Assembly (NCBI RefSeq): GCF_011074885.1
Contig: NC_054682.1
Location: 186,001-250,000, forward strand
Length of the DNA stretch: 64,000 bases
From: Brettanomyces bruxellensis
Taxonomy: Eukaryota; Ascomycota; Pichiomycetes; Pichiales; Pichiaceae
Direction of reading: 5' to 3'
The position numbers were made by a program, and so were the translations under genes. Every line of letters begins with the position of its first letter. Within the stretch, counting starts at the first letter, position 1. Positions 52,886-64,000 of this stretch are shown piece by piece. Below the pieces are notes generated by a model. That model ran no database searches. It was not told where the DNA came from and saw only the letters and a program-made list of their open reading frames with translations.

Positions 52886-54385
52886 TCAATTCTCGAAAAG
52901 TGCCGGATCCATGTCAAATACTTTATCAGGATTAAGAAGATTGTAAGGATCCAAAGCAATTTTAATTCTTCTCATTAAGGCCAATGTCTCCTCTGAAACT
53001 TCCTCCTGAAGGTAATGCTTCTTCCCCCAACCAACACCATGCTCACCAGTAACAGTACCGTCGGCGGCCAAAGCACGTTCCATCATATGTTCAACTACCA
53101 CAGCTACTTTTGCGCGCTCTTCCTTCTTGAAGAGAATCATTGCATGATAATTACCATCTCCGACATGACCAACGATAGAGCCGGCAATTCCTAATTTTTG
53201 TAGCTCCTCCTTGGTTTCCTGAAGACTTTGATATAAATGTGATATTGGAACCGCAACATCTGTAGCCCAGACCTGGATGTCTTTATCGATATTCTTTCTT
53301 CCGTAATCAATAGTTGCAAGTAATGCCACTTTTCTTGCACCCCAAATTTCTTGCTCCTCTTTCTCCGAACGAGCAAACAAATACTTCTGACTGTTGTTAG
53401 TCTGGCAAATCTTTTGAGCAGCCTTGACTTGGTAGTCAATAATCTCCTTGGATGGGCCTCCAAACTTAAGCATCAAAGTAGGAAGTTCCTCGTACTTAAG
53501 GGAAGTCTTTCCCGAAACATTAACATAATGCATCATGGTATCATCAAGTAGCTCCATAGCATCCAACTGAAGTCCCTCCTGGACAAATCCTGCCACTGCC
53601 TTACCAGCATCAGAGACTTTTGGGAATGAAACAAGAGCAACGTTTGTGACTTTAGGTCTCACGTTCAATCTAAGAGTTGCTTCGGTAACCACTGCAAGTG
53701 TTCCCTCAGAGCCAATAAACAATCCATTCAAGTTGTATCCGGCTGACGATTTTCTAGGTCTTTTCTTGGTTTTGATTATCGTTCCATCGGCAAGAACCAC
53801 TGTCAAGCCAATAACGTTTTCTTTCATGGTTCCCCATCTGGCTGCACTTGGGCCTGAACATGATGTTGCAACCATACCTCCAATACGAGCACCTGGACCT
53901 GGATCTGGTCCAAAGAGAAGATTGTAGTCTTTGAGGTATTTGTCAAGATCCTGCCAGCCAACACCAGCTTCAACCGTAACATCGAGGTCCTTCTCATGGA
54001 CAGCCAAGATTTTATTCATTCTAGCAATATCAACACATATTCCCTGTCTGGTTGGTATGAAATTACCCTCCAAGGATGTTCTTCCCGTAACTGGCACGAC
54101 AGGAACACGATACTTGTGCGTGGTTTTCAAAATGAAGGAAACTTCCTCCGTGGTTTCAGGGTAAAACACTGCTTTAGGTCTTTGTTCCTCGGAGGCATGG
54201 TCACTCGAAAAGTAGGCATCACTATGATTATCCAAGTCGCTCTTGACGAAACTGACTTTGTCATCTCCAAGTTGCTTGACTATTTCTTCGATAGCTTTTT
54301 TAGGATCACCATAGTTTGGAACTGGTAGCTCCTCTATTCTCGTGATGGACGAACCAGTAGCTGGTCCGTTTGTAACATGCGTCAT
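52886..54385 (-). CDS. DLD1: FAD-dependent D-lactate (D-2-hydroxyacid) dehydrogenase
   Basis: Flavoenzyme of the Dld1/D-2-hydroxyglutarate dehydrogenase family that oxidises D-lactate to pyruvate. The 499 residues hold the FAD-binding PCMH domain with VVPVTGRTSLEGNF (about 96-109), VEAGVGWQDLD and GARIGGMVATSCSG, then the FAD-linked oxidase C-terminal domain with GHVGDGNYHAMI and TGEHGVGWGKK. S. cerevisiae Dld1 is about 587 residues with a mitochondrial presequence. Here the start MTHVTNGPATGSS is not amphipathic or Arg-rich, so a cytosolic or otherwise non-mitochondrial form is possible. It is divergent from the anion transporter at 55691. The Dld2/Dld3-type D-2-hydroxyglutarate role is not excluded, though the motifs fit Dld1 better. 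Confidence 0.88.
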   Translation of the reverse strand: MTHVTNGPATGSSITRIEELPVPNYGDPKKAIEEIVKQLGDDKVSFVKSDLDNHSDAYFSSDHASEEQRPKAVFYPETTEEVSFILKTTHKYRVPVVPVTGRTSLEGNFIPTRQGICVDIARMNKILAVHEKDLDVTVEAGVGWQDLDKYLKDYNLLFGPDPGPGARIGGMVATSCSGPSAARWGTMKENVIGLTVVLADGTIIKTKKRPRKSSAGYNLNGLFIGSEGTLAVVTEATLRLNVRPKVTNVALVSFPKVSDAGKAVAGFVQEGLQLDAMELLDDTMMHYVNVSGKTSLKYEELPTLMLKFGGPSKEIIDYQVKAAQKICQTNNSQKYLFARSEKEEQEIWGARKVALLATIDYGRKNIDKDIQVWATDVAVPISHLYQSLQETKEELQKLGIAGSIVGHVGDGNYHAMILFKKEERAKVAVVVEHMMERALAADGTVTGEHGVGWGKKHYLQEEVSEETLALMRRIKIALDPYNLLNPDKVFDMDPALFEN

Positions 54386-55690
54386 ATCAAGACTATGGTT
54401 TATTATTTACGAAACAAAACTGATTAGAAAAAAAAGCTTTATAAACGACAAGATGAATCATCTTCGTCTGAGAAGTACATATCAGTGCATCAGTGCATAT
54501 TTATATGATGGTCAATATATAGAAACAAACTACCCACACCTCGTAAACTCAAGTTTGTATTGGCATCGGGAACGAGCGGACATAAGTGGACCCGTTATCC
54601 CAAATTTCTTTTTGGCTTACGTTTGTCATAAGAAACTTAATTAGCTGATTTATTTGTCAAGAGTTCTTGGAGCTGCATTCACTGCATTGATTTGGCCCAC
54701 GCTGATCTGATTTTTTATTCACAATTTATTTGCAGTCATAATTTATTTGCTTTTCTTCTTTTCCGCGCTCTTTCCTTATTAATTCAAATTGTGTGTGATA
54801 GCGGTCATTTCCGCCATAGTTAACACCACAGTTTTCAATTTTTATTTTTTTCTTCGTTAAAAATTCAAATGATTTCTGTTGCCACATTTATTAAAAGCAG
54901 CTTTTCCCCATGTGGCGGTAATGCAACTGTTAAGTAGCATTCTGATTAATTTTTCAGTTTTAAGGAAAGAGGATTTTTCAAGTCCAAGGAAATTAAAAGC
55001 ACAGCCTGAAGTGTTTAAAGCGTTTAGATTAATGAAATTTTGTGCGAACACGTGATTATACCCTTATCAGCATTCTTACCATTTTTGTAAAAATATTTTC
55101 TTGTCCGCGGAGTCTCCGCAAAACACAATAGAACTAGAGAACTCTTACGGAAAGAACCCCTGGGAACTTAATGTTTAATTTTATTCCTAATCCCCGCGCA
55201 AATAAAGGTGGTAGGCAGGTCGGTCAAAATTTGAGTGTCCTTAAAATATAGTTACATAGTAAGGTAATCGAACATGACTTAGCGTCAAAAATAAAGCGAT
55301 GTTATTCCCCTAGAAGTTTCTTATATATGTTCAATGAACAACTAATATAACGGATTGCAAGGAATAGTTTTCATATCTTTTTATCGTACTCCCCGGAATG
55401 AATATGAAGAACGAATTTTAATATAAATCGTTAGAAGCATTTTTTTCACCTTTTCTTTTTTTCTTTAAATTGGGGAAAGTGTGGCACGTTAGACTCAAAA
55501 TAGTGCTGTTCACCCTTTCTAAATTTTGATGACTGAAACTATTACATGAACCTACTATATCTTCAGGCCGGATTTGCTTACTATATATAAACCCAAACTT
55601 CCTTGATACTTCATGTAGTTTGAAAATGCGCTTAACTTAATATCCTTCTTTTGGATCAAGATAAGTAACATACAACAAAGAATAATAGAA
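54386..55690. other. divergent promoter region DLD1 / ACS transporter
   Basis: This 1.3-kb region holds both promoters. It includes TATATAG near 54517 on the DLD1 side, TATATATAAA near 55580 on the transporter side, and the CGG-N5-CCG palindrome listed next. No gene was recognised. Confidence 0.45.
55107..55119. promoter_or_regulatory. palindrome GCGGAGTCTCCGC (CGG-N5-CCG)
   Basis: A 13-bp perfect palindrome about 570 bp before the transporter ATG and about 720 bp before the DLD1 ATG. The inner CGGAGTCTCCG shares CGGAGNNTCCG with the CapA-family promoter site. Confidence 0.5.
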
Positions 55691-57235
55691 ATGGAAGGAA
55701 AAGCTAAAAAGGGAGTGTTCCACCGTATCGGGGGAGCTCTTTGGGATTGTTTGGATTATCCCCCTGAACAGAGAAGGATCGTTTTAAAGCTGGACCTTAC
55801 GATAGTTCTTTGGGGTTCGCTTTCATCTTTCATTAAATATTTGGATAAAAGTAATTTGTCAAATGCATACAACTCTGGAATGAAGGAGTACCTTGGAATC
55901 AAGGGAAATGAGTTGAACTATGCAAATACCGGATACAATATAGCGTCCATCATATTTGGTCTTCCTTGTGCATATCTTATGAATAGATATAATACGAGAT
56001 GGTTCATTCTTACGATTGAAGTTCTATGGAGTATTATCACTTTTTGTTTTGTCTCTATTAAGACTCCATTACAGATGATTGTTCTCCGTACCATCCTTGG
56101 TATCGTTGAATGTGGTCATTTTTCGGCATTTGTGTTCTTGATTGGTACGTACTACAACAAGCGTGAAGCTGCCAGACGACAGGTTATCCTTCAAGCCTTC
56201 ACTGTTTTAGGTCCTATGTTTGCAACTTACATTCAAGCAGGTGCATCTTCTTCTCTTGATGGTACTGATGGATTGGATGGATGGCAATGGACATTCCTCA
56301 TCGATGGAATTGTTTCTGTGTTTGTTATTATTTGTCAGGTGATATTCATTCCGGACATTCTAGATAGAATTAAGCCAAACAGATTCTTCAGCGAGGCAGA
56401 TATTCAGTGGCTGCGTACTAGACGTCCTCCTATCAAGCGTGAGACTAAGCCTGAAACCAGATGGGGTGTCATAAAGGAGCAGTTAAGCTGGCTCAAGCAA
56501 TGGCGTGTCTGGGCTTTCTGGGGATTCGGTGTTTGTCAAGATATTATTTCTCTATCAAATCAGTCCACCCAATTTTGGCTTAAGGGCTGGAATAAAATCA
56601 AACCTGGGTCATACACAGTTGCTCAGTTCAACACTCTCACGTCACCAATGTATGCAATTTCTTTTATGTGTTCGGTTCTATTTGGATGGACATCTGATAC
56701 GTGGTTGAGAGGTAGAAGGTGGCCTGGAATTATTGCCGCAGGAGTTTGGAGTTTTGCAATCATGTTAGCTTTAGCTATAATCCCTGTTTATGGTTCCAAA
56801 CCTGTCAGATTCTTCCTTTACTATAACACTGATGTTGGACAAGCAGCTTCTGGACTTTATTGGTGTTATTCGCAAGAGCTCTTTTCTCATAATATTCGTG
56901 AAGCCGCTTTTGTTGCCGGAGGTATCAATGTCTGTGCATACATAGCTAACAGTATTGTGAACAATATCTGGTTCAAGACCGCAAACCAGCCATATGTTCA
57001 AACTGGACATTACATATCAGCTGTGTTCGGTCTTTTCTATGTCGCTATTGCTCTTGCTTTAGGTCTTACGGAGAAGAAATATGTCGCCAAATTCAAAATT
57101 GGTTCCGAGAAGGAATCAGATGAGGAGTCTATATCTGCTGAAGAAAGCACAACCAGTCAGGAGGAAGGCTCCAGCAAAAAGAAGGATTATGGTGTTGTCG
57201 AGATATCAAGGTCACAACAAACTGAACAGAAATGA
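55691..57235 (+). CDS. ACS-family MFS transporter (Dal5/Vht1/Seo1 type)
   Basis: Plasma-membrane anion:cation symporter of 514 residues and 12 predicted helices. It shows the family start LDLTIVLWGSLSSFIKYLDKSNLSNAY, followed by SGMKEYLGIKGNELNYANTGYNIA, and GLDGWQWTFLIDG after helix 6. The C-terminal tail is Ser/Glu/Lys-rich. Members import allantoate, biotin, pantothenate, nicotinate and related carboxylates. This one resembles the Vht1/Seo1 side more than Fen2, but the substrate cannot be named. Its divergent partner DLD1 suggests an organic or hydroxy acid. TATATATAAA lies about 105 nt before the ATG. Confidence 0.87.
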   Translation: MEGKAKKGVFHRIGGALWDCLDYPPEQRRIVLKLDLTIVLWGSLSSFIKYLDKSNLSNAYNSGMKEYLGIKGNELNYANTGYNIASIIFGLPCAYLMNRYNTRWFILTIEVLWSIITFCFVSIKTPLQMIVLRTILGIVECGHFSAFVFLIGTYYNKREAARRQVILQAFTVLGPMFATYIQAGASSSLDGTDGLDGWQWTFLIDGIVSVFVIICQVIFIPDILDRIKPNRFFSEADIQWLRTRRPPIKRETKPETRWGVIKEQLSWLKQWRVWAFWGFGVCQDIISLSNQSTQFWLKGWNKIKPGSYTVAQFNTLTSPMYAISFMCSVLFGWTSDTWLRGRRWPGIIAAGVWSFAIMLALAIIPVYGSKPVRFFLYYNTDVGQAASGLYWCYSQELFSHNIREAAFVAGGINVCAYIANSIVNNIWFKTANQPYVQTGHYISAVFGLFYVAIALALGLTEKKYVAKFKIGSEKESDEESISAEESTTSQEEGSSKKKDYGVVEISRSQQTEQK

Positions 57236-60200
57236 TTTCCTTTTTGCTGGAAAAGATGTGATTCAAATGTGTGTCTTTGGCATCAGCACCCATGCAATTT
57301 ATAATAAATTTCGCTTTGACGTCAGTACTTTTTTAGCTTCCGGAAGATATCTAATTTTGCTATGGACAGTTGCAACTTATCGTTTAATTTTAAGCTTTTT
57401 TAAATTATCATTTTATGAAAGGATTTAATTTCGCATGTGTATAAATTTCGAGTAAAATAATTGGATGTGGCTTTTTCGCTGGGATATGCTGAAGCTTCTA
57501 AAATAAGGCCAATGAAGTTATGTACGTCGTCACATTTATAAAACAACTGGAGAATTCAAATCTGTGTGCATCAATTCTTAAAGTTTAATAAATTGTAAAA
57601 ACGGTATTTGAGCTCATACAATTTTAATAGCAAACCTGGCTTTACCACAATGAATTGTTCTTATAGAAGTCACCCAGTGATTACACCTATTATCAGTGAA
57701 AATAAAGGACTTGCGATAGTGTTCCATATATGATCCATGCTTTTCGCCCATTAAACATCTCTGTTTAATTTTTGAGGTAGTCGTTTGTTCCCATCAGGTC
57801 AGTCAGTGCCCGGCAAAATTCATAGTTTGCTTTGATTGGACTGTATATTTTTCTTTCGTGAAATAGATTCATCGATAATCACTCCGATACAGAACTGCCG
57901 CGCATTATTGCGTAAGTCCACTTATCTATACTTTCCTATTTGTCTCTTTTTTTTTTAAAAGACCAATATAATAATTAATGAGCATTTCATAAAGTAATCG
58001 GCCTGTAAGCAAATATTATATTATAAAAGTATACTGATGTGTCAAAGAAATACAACAGCGGCCATAAATTTCAATAATTCTTTACGGACACAGTGTACAG
58101 CGGAAAGTAGCCAATAAGCAGACCGAATGTTGCCAAATTGTACGTATGCATATTAATGGCAATAACAAATGCATCTCAATCAATGCGCCTAGATTACAGT
58201 TTCTTGAGTGCTTTACATCTTGATCCTGAACCACCCCTAAACTAATTATTCCGAGAGATACTTAGCAGGTGAGATTTCCGAGCAATAACTGAACTGCACG
58301 ATGAAATTTCAACGGTGTCATAATTATCAAAGCGATTGACTTGGCGGTTAGATAATTTATTTCGAACCAATGAGAAATGGAGGAATTTCCTTATACCGGC
58401 AAGGTCTTAACTGTCTCTTAAAAATAAGCAACTGGATGATATACCATATAAGGTATCATGTAGGGTAATTTTCAAACGCTGATAAGTTAAATTACCAAGT
58501 TTTTGTGCGGCGCACTGATCTCATAACACGATTGATTCAGCCTGTGTGAAAAAGACATTTAGATAATATTCCGAAGCACAAATTAAGACGGTTTTTCCCC
58601 CCTCTGCTTTCCCACACGACGCATCATTTTTAATATCCGATTCACTTCAATCAGGTGAACCAACTTTATTTCAAATGAGCACATGAGTGCGCAAAAGCAA
58701 TCAAGTAAGAAGAGTAAAGGAAATGGATGAGTCTAAACGAAGAGAAAGAAGCTTACCGAATGAATCAAATTAGGCAGAGTGAGAGGAGGAATTCATTGCC
58801 TACAATTATTGAAGAAAAATAAACTACTGGAGGCCTATTTCCATATGCTTCTCGCAGACCCAAGGGAATGAATTATATCGTTTTCTATCAAAAAGGTACT
58901 ACTGAACAAATAGAGCATAGTTTTGATCAACATTCTCGCTGTCACTTCTTCTTCAAACTCTCGTAAGAATTCCCTCTCTACTGATGTCATTTGGAAATAT
59001 GCCCTTTCTGATGACAACAAAGAACTCGACATTTTGAAACTTGCCACCCTTTTATGCTAAACTTCCCCTTGTGTGTTTGTGTCAATTTTTATTGCTGCTA
59101 ACCATTCAGTGCTGAACATTATATTTAACAAATACTAGAAGTTGGGACTCTCTTGCATGAAATGTGTGGTCCTGTTACACCATTATAAGTCTAACTTCTC
59201 AACTATGATTATAACAACTTTCATTATTCAAGTATATTTCACTCTTTTGAATTTCCTCCAAGAATTATCTATGTACATCGTTCCCAATGCCTTAAATATA
59301 CAAATGTGACTGTTGTTTAATTTGTTCAGTGATATTATTAATTATCTCAATAAGCTCGTTCTTGTATATAAATTGTTACTTGTTCATCTACTTTCTGAAT
59401 GCTTGCTTAACAGAAAGGAAATTGGAACAAGAAAAATTTCCTCAAAAAGTCACGTGATCGTTTATTTGACGTATTATGACAGTGAACCTGGTAATGCTTA
59501 TTTGACAGAGTCCAAGCGCTTGCTCAGATTTACGTGTTTTTTTTGTTAAGTATTGAGGTATGAGAGACTTTTGGACTGCATAGTTAGTATAATTCCCTTT
59601 TATTTCCCCGTTATTTCGCTTATTATGATCTCTAAGTAGTATGTTTCAAAAAAAGATAAATTAAGGCAAAGATAAATTGCACACAAGATGCCAAAGCACA
59701 TATTATTTTATCTCGACTTTCAATATGTATGTATTTTTGTACGCTCAATTAGTTTATAAATACAATATTAAAGCATAAACAAACAAAATAGAGTAACTAT
59801 GTTTATCGAAATTTACATGCATGCATATTTATATTGTTCATTGATCAGGTGTAATGCTCATTACTTTACGATTAATGTTTTATCCTAGGTTTTCGGCCGC
59901 TTAAAAATTAAAAGATAAGGAGGAGACAAATACACAAGAAATTTCCGAGAGTAAAAATAGAAAAAGCATATTAGAGAAAGACATATAATTACTCAAATAT
60001 CCAAGTCCTGCTAAGTGAAGCTTTTGGATTTCAAAACAAGGCTGTGTAGTTTTTAAACGCGACCGTCGACGAATCCAATATAGAGATCATTTTTACGAAA
60101 AAATAAGATTCTGAACGCGTTTTCTCCAACGATTACATTAGTTTTGCGATGCACACTACCAACTACTAGATCTTGGATTCATTGACAGAAAATGTCTATT

Positions 60201-61609
60201 ACAGTCATTCACTTTGGAATGGCTTTAAACCTTTTCAAACGCAAAGAGTAATGCTCAAACCAGTGCGTGATCCCGTATTCAAAAAGATATGCATTCAGGC
60301 AACATTGATAAACAGTTCGTGGTAGGTGTGCCATTCAAGATCGCTAGAGATTACTCTTGAAAAGGAAACCAATGCTGAAAAGGACTATATGGAATGAATT
60401 AGAAATCTATTAATACAAAACTTAGGAAAGAGAAGTAGATGAAATGTCGGCATAAAAGGATAAGTTGTTTTCTTTCTTGTTTACTATTGCTTCATAAGAA
60501 GGGTCACTCTCACATTGGCTTCTGAAATTGGATGTGAATTTTTGATATAATGATTATTATATTCTTATGGAAGGAAGGATAATGTTACAGGGATAGGCCA
60601 TTGCAAATCTTCTTTATGAGAATATTTGATACATCATTAGAAAACGCGAAAACAGTACGAAATAGTATTGAATACTTGCTTTACGGGATATCGAGGAACT
60701 TACAGAAGGATCATAGCCATCAATGGTAAATCGAATATTCTGTGGCATGTTGAATCTTATCAAAAAGTTAAATTTCTATAGAACTAGAGCATACAATTGC
60801 AGATGGTGTCATCTTTTCAATATACATAAAGCTATGGACACAGATAATGAAATTGGTTGATAATATTTTACTAAAGGAAAGTCAAATATTACATACCATT
60901 TAAGAATTGTGGGGTTTAATGCTGGTCAGAGGAGAATATTTGATAATACAGTACATGCTGCTGACTTTCATTTTCACTGCAAGCTTTAAATCCAACAAAG
61001 GCATCGTTTGATTTTAGCTATGTCAATACGAATGATTGCATAGTGATTCAAAATTTATGATACGTTTAAACGGGGAAACCCAACAACTGAATTGTACGTT
61101 ATTTATTTGAATTTTACATTCTTCCCACATACTGGAAGTTATTCAGTGAAAATTACAAAATTGCTTTTACATATTCTGATTCAAAATTCAAGCTATTGGA
61201 AGTCAGACGTGAGAACCAGATACCAAAACAGAAGACAACAATATGGCTTAGTTTCAAATGTAAAATAGTACTCGGCAAAGATGTAAGATGAATGTCTGTG
61301 AATGATAGCAAATTTGCTTTTTTCAACTATTGGGACGTCCTCTTTTGTGAAAATTGGTACCAGAAAATGTGATTGGACTAAACTTACACAGACTGTCAAA
61401 AGTTTAATTAGAGGATATTACCTCTCGAAAGGTGCTAAAGTACTGCTATGTGCGAATCGTTTATAATTTCAAAGCAAGTTCTGAAAGCTTGCATCATGAA
61501 TTTGTGACTAAACACAACTTTAAAGAGAGGAAGACATGAAGGAGACGGTGGGGATCGAATGGTTCAAATACAGAATAATGGTTTACAGCCGGATCAAAGA
61601 AAAATTAAG
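57236..61609. other. 4.4-kb gene-poor region
   Basis: Long AT-rich stretch with no recognised gene, tRNA or LTR boundary. A 65-codon ATG-initiated frame on the minus strand (59032 down to 58835) is the only small frame with balanced composition, and it matches nothing I know. Some of the right part may be unrecognisable remains of the gag region of the adjoining retroelement. Confidence 0.4.
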
Positions 61610-63900
61610 ATTGTGTTGGTTCTTCATTTCAGATGGACTCCATGCTTAATAAGGGTTGTAATTTACTTACTGTTGAATTCATAGTTTCCGTTTTCTTCCA
61701 TCTCACTATATTCTGTTCCCTGCATCACTCCGTATGGTGTAAAACCGCGTGGCTCTTGATTATCGTCTACTTAATTTGATTACCACTTCTCTACCTGCCT
61801 CAATTAACGGTATTGTGACCTTAACTCCTAAGTTATGTTTTCTTGACGCTTGATCTACACCAAACTTATTATCATGCTTGTTTGGATCATTGAATCGGTT
61901 GCTTACTACCTTCAAGACCCCATATGTATATTACTTTTGAAAAGTTCTCCCTTTTGGTCTAAGTAATGGTCAATTTCTTATATTTCCCTTGGTGCCCTAT
62001 TCATCTTTTACTCGCAGCTATCTTGAGGATATACCCGTTTTTAGTTCGATTATAGAGCAACACAGGAAAGAACTCTCACAAGTTTTATCCTTTCTCTCTC
62101 AAATTTTTCTTGATCTCAACATCATAAGTGTCATTTCTTCCAGACGTTTGTCACTTGGGTAGGCCATCAGTCCCTCGAAACTGACCACGGTATCGAAATC
62201 ATGCATCAGACTCTATCCGTAGAACCCAATCGAAGAACGATACCCAAAGTTTCTTAGGTCATTTAGTTTACATTTCGGCATATATACTCAACTTCTGCTT
62301 GATATCCGCTCAGATAACACAGCTTCTCACAGAAGGAGGCACATTTCAGTTGGCCCCTGAACTTCAGCATGCTTTTGAAGGATTCCAATACATTGAATTG
62401 GAATTTATAATAAAATTTATAACCCTTCATCCATTTCAAAACGGCCTTTCTACCAAAATCACTACAGATGCTAGTATGACTGCTATTGGTGCTCCACTTT
62501 GGTAACTCGGAAATTCTATCTGGTACCCTGTTGCCTACCGTTTTTCTAAGTTGAGCAAGTTTCAGCTAAACTGGCCCAATACAGACAAGGAACTCTATAC
62601 TAATTGTTAAGCCATTCGCCATTTTCACTATTATATTGCCAATGGTCTAACCGTCGTTATTGAAATGGTTACAAAACCATCATGGACATTTTTTGTTTCT
62701 GACGACCCCAATCCTAGGCATTTGCGCTGGATTGGGGAGATTATCCCATATCATCCTGAGATACTTTACATTTCCGGTTCTACAAATACATTCGCTGATC
62801 ATCTTTTGCGTCCACAAACCTTGACATTTATGGCTCAATCGTCCATGAATATCTCAGTTTCTTTCATCCAGCACAGTTAATGAATCTGTGTCAGACTACA
62901 AAAACTCATCCATTTTCTTCCGTCCTTACCAATACTTTTCAACACAAGGACTTTTTCGTGGATCAGCAAACCAAAATTTTGAATAAGAAACAGTGCCGCT
63001 TATGCATTTCTGTTACTCAGCTACAGCCATGATTGGATACATATCATTCTTCATACTTTGGAAATCACGCTCATTGCCCATTCGTCATCCTATTTGAAGT
63101 CTTACTTGTACTTCCTCTACACGTACAAGCATATTGCTCACTAAATGGCTAGCTGCACTATTTGTCAACACGTCAACATTCCTAACCTCCATGTGTGATT
63201 TCTCCTATCCACCGCCGAGTCACTTGGCCTTTGAAAAGAGATTCTATGTATATAATTTTGGGTTTTACCAAGGTTCTATATCAAGAACAAACGGTTGAGT
63301 CAGTACTAGTCATTATGAACTTATTTTCATCTCATGCACTCTTTTTTTTCGATTCCTACAGATCGTGGTTGGTGGATTTGGAAATGACTTGATCCAACTT
63401 CATTCTTCAATTTCCTTCAGTGTTACTGGACGCCATCAGAGTAACGGCAAGGCTGAACGCTTTGGCAGAACCCTTCAAGACTACCGTTTCTACGTGGGAT
63501 CGAATACCTCTTGGTATGAGGTTCTTACTTTCTCCAACCTCACCATCAACTCTACTCCTGTGCTCTTACTTGCTGGAAACACATCGTTCTAGATCGATTT
63601 AGGTTTTACTCCCTTATCACCACCAATCACTTATTCCCTGAGTTAGGGGGGACGGGAAGCAGATGTCATCACGGAATTTCTTGATAGATACGACTCCACC
63701 GCTAAAGCAGCTCATTAACGAAACAAATAATACTACAATTTCTGTTGCGAAGACGTGGAATTTGAACTTGGCGATACTGCTTATATCGATTGAACTGCTA
63801 TTCGTGTTATAGGTGACGTCCGAAAAGGAACAACCTGCTTTACTCTGCACAAAGTTTATTGGCCCTTTTTGAATCACTCAGAAACTTTTCCCGGTGAATT
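61610..63900 (+). mobile_element. degenerate Ty3/gypsy pol relic (RT, RNase H, integrase)
   Basis: Many short frames in series align with the element at 33.7-36.7 kb and beyond it. RT remnants are LYSVPCITPYGV, DYRLLN, LPFGLSNGQFLI and SYLEDIPVF, where the catalytic YxDD has become YLED. RNase H remnants are KITTDAS, NTDKELYT and SGSTNTFADHLLRP. Integrase remnants are the zinc-finger Cys pair CTICQH, then GRHQSNGKAERFGRTLQDY, and the C-terminal block DVEFELGDTAYI. Stops and frameshifts are frequent, so the copy is dead. No 5' LTR or gag was found, and the 3' end may lie beyond the window. Confidence 0.85.
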
Positions 63901-64000
63901 ACAAACCTCGCTCATATTTAAGTACGTGCATTTTCCCCCTTTATTAAGTTCATTTTGCCTTTTTTCTCAGTTCTTTTACTTTTATACTTTTCCTTTCTTG

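Noticed and set aside
58340..58381. Possible tRNA B-box on the minus strand (GGTTCGAAAT)
   Set aside because: It departs from the GGTTCGANTCC consensus, and no A-box or cloverleaf can be formed at the right distance.
58835..59032. 65-codon minus-strand frame (MSSSLLSSERAYFQ...)
   Set aside because: Balanced composition and a real ATG, but no homologue that I recognise and no firm promoter. Length is compatible with chance.

Overview
The window looks like chromosomal DNA of a budding yeast, most probably Brettanomyces (Dekkera). The genes are intronless and AT-rich. Several are recognisable yeast orthologues (YOR1, SUR1, FEN2, CTR1, DLD1), there are three fungal Zn2Cys6 regulators, and there is a phenolic acid decarboxylase of the extended type known from Brettanomyces. 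The mix of transporters, regulators, cell-wall proteins, bacterial-type enzymes, retroelement remains and long gene-poor gaps resembles an accessory or subtelomeric region. The position relative to a telomere cannot be seen from here.

Layout. 1-10 kb: 3' part of a YOR1-type ABC transporter, convergent with a SUR1/CSG1-type sphingolipid mannosyltransferase, then a HOL1-like MFS transporter and a FEN2-like pantothenate symporter broken by one frameshift. 11.5-16 kb: a CTR1-type copper transporter without the usual Met-rich ectodomain, a small Met-rich protein with a GPI-like tail whose upstream region carries two Mac1-type copper motifs, and a large Ser/Thr-rich GPI wall protein. 18.9-20.4 kb: a decayed zinc-finger-like gene. 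23-27 kb: the decarboxylase, two minisatellites, a GC-richer block with an Old Yellow Enzyme ene-reductase and the orphan 3' end of NBP35. 27.5-29.2 kb: a secreted amidase. 30.8-31.3 kb: a solo LTR with perfect target-site duplication. 33.7-37.2 kb: a Ty3/gypsy element without integrase.

37.8-47.3 kb holds two paralogous copies of one module: a DHA2-type drug:H+ antiporter divergent from a Zn2Cys6 factor. Both shared promoters carry CCGA...TCGG repeats, as expected if each regulator controls its own transporter.

48.5-57.2 kb may be a small metabolic cluster: a bacterial-type CapA-family protein, a Zn2Cys6 factor, a D-lactate dehydrogenase and a divergently transcribed ACS-family anion transporter. 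The CapA promoter and the DLD1/transporter promoter share an 11-bp palindrome, CGGAGNNTCCG, and the regulator has a different 17-bp palindrome in its own promoter. The joint role is inferred, not known. The right end is a gene-poor stretch followed by a heavily mutated Ty3/gypsy pol relic of the same family as the element at 34-37 kb.

Starts were set at real ATG codons. Several of the longest open frames begin at TTG or GTG and were trimmed.
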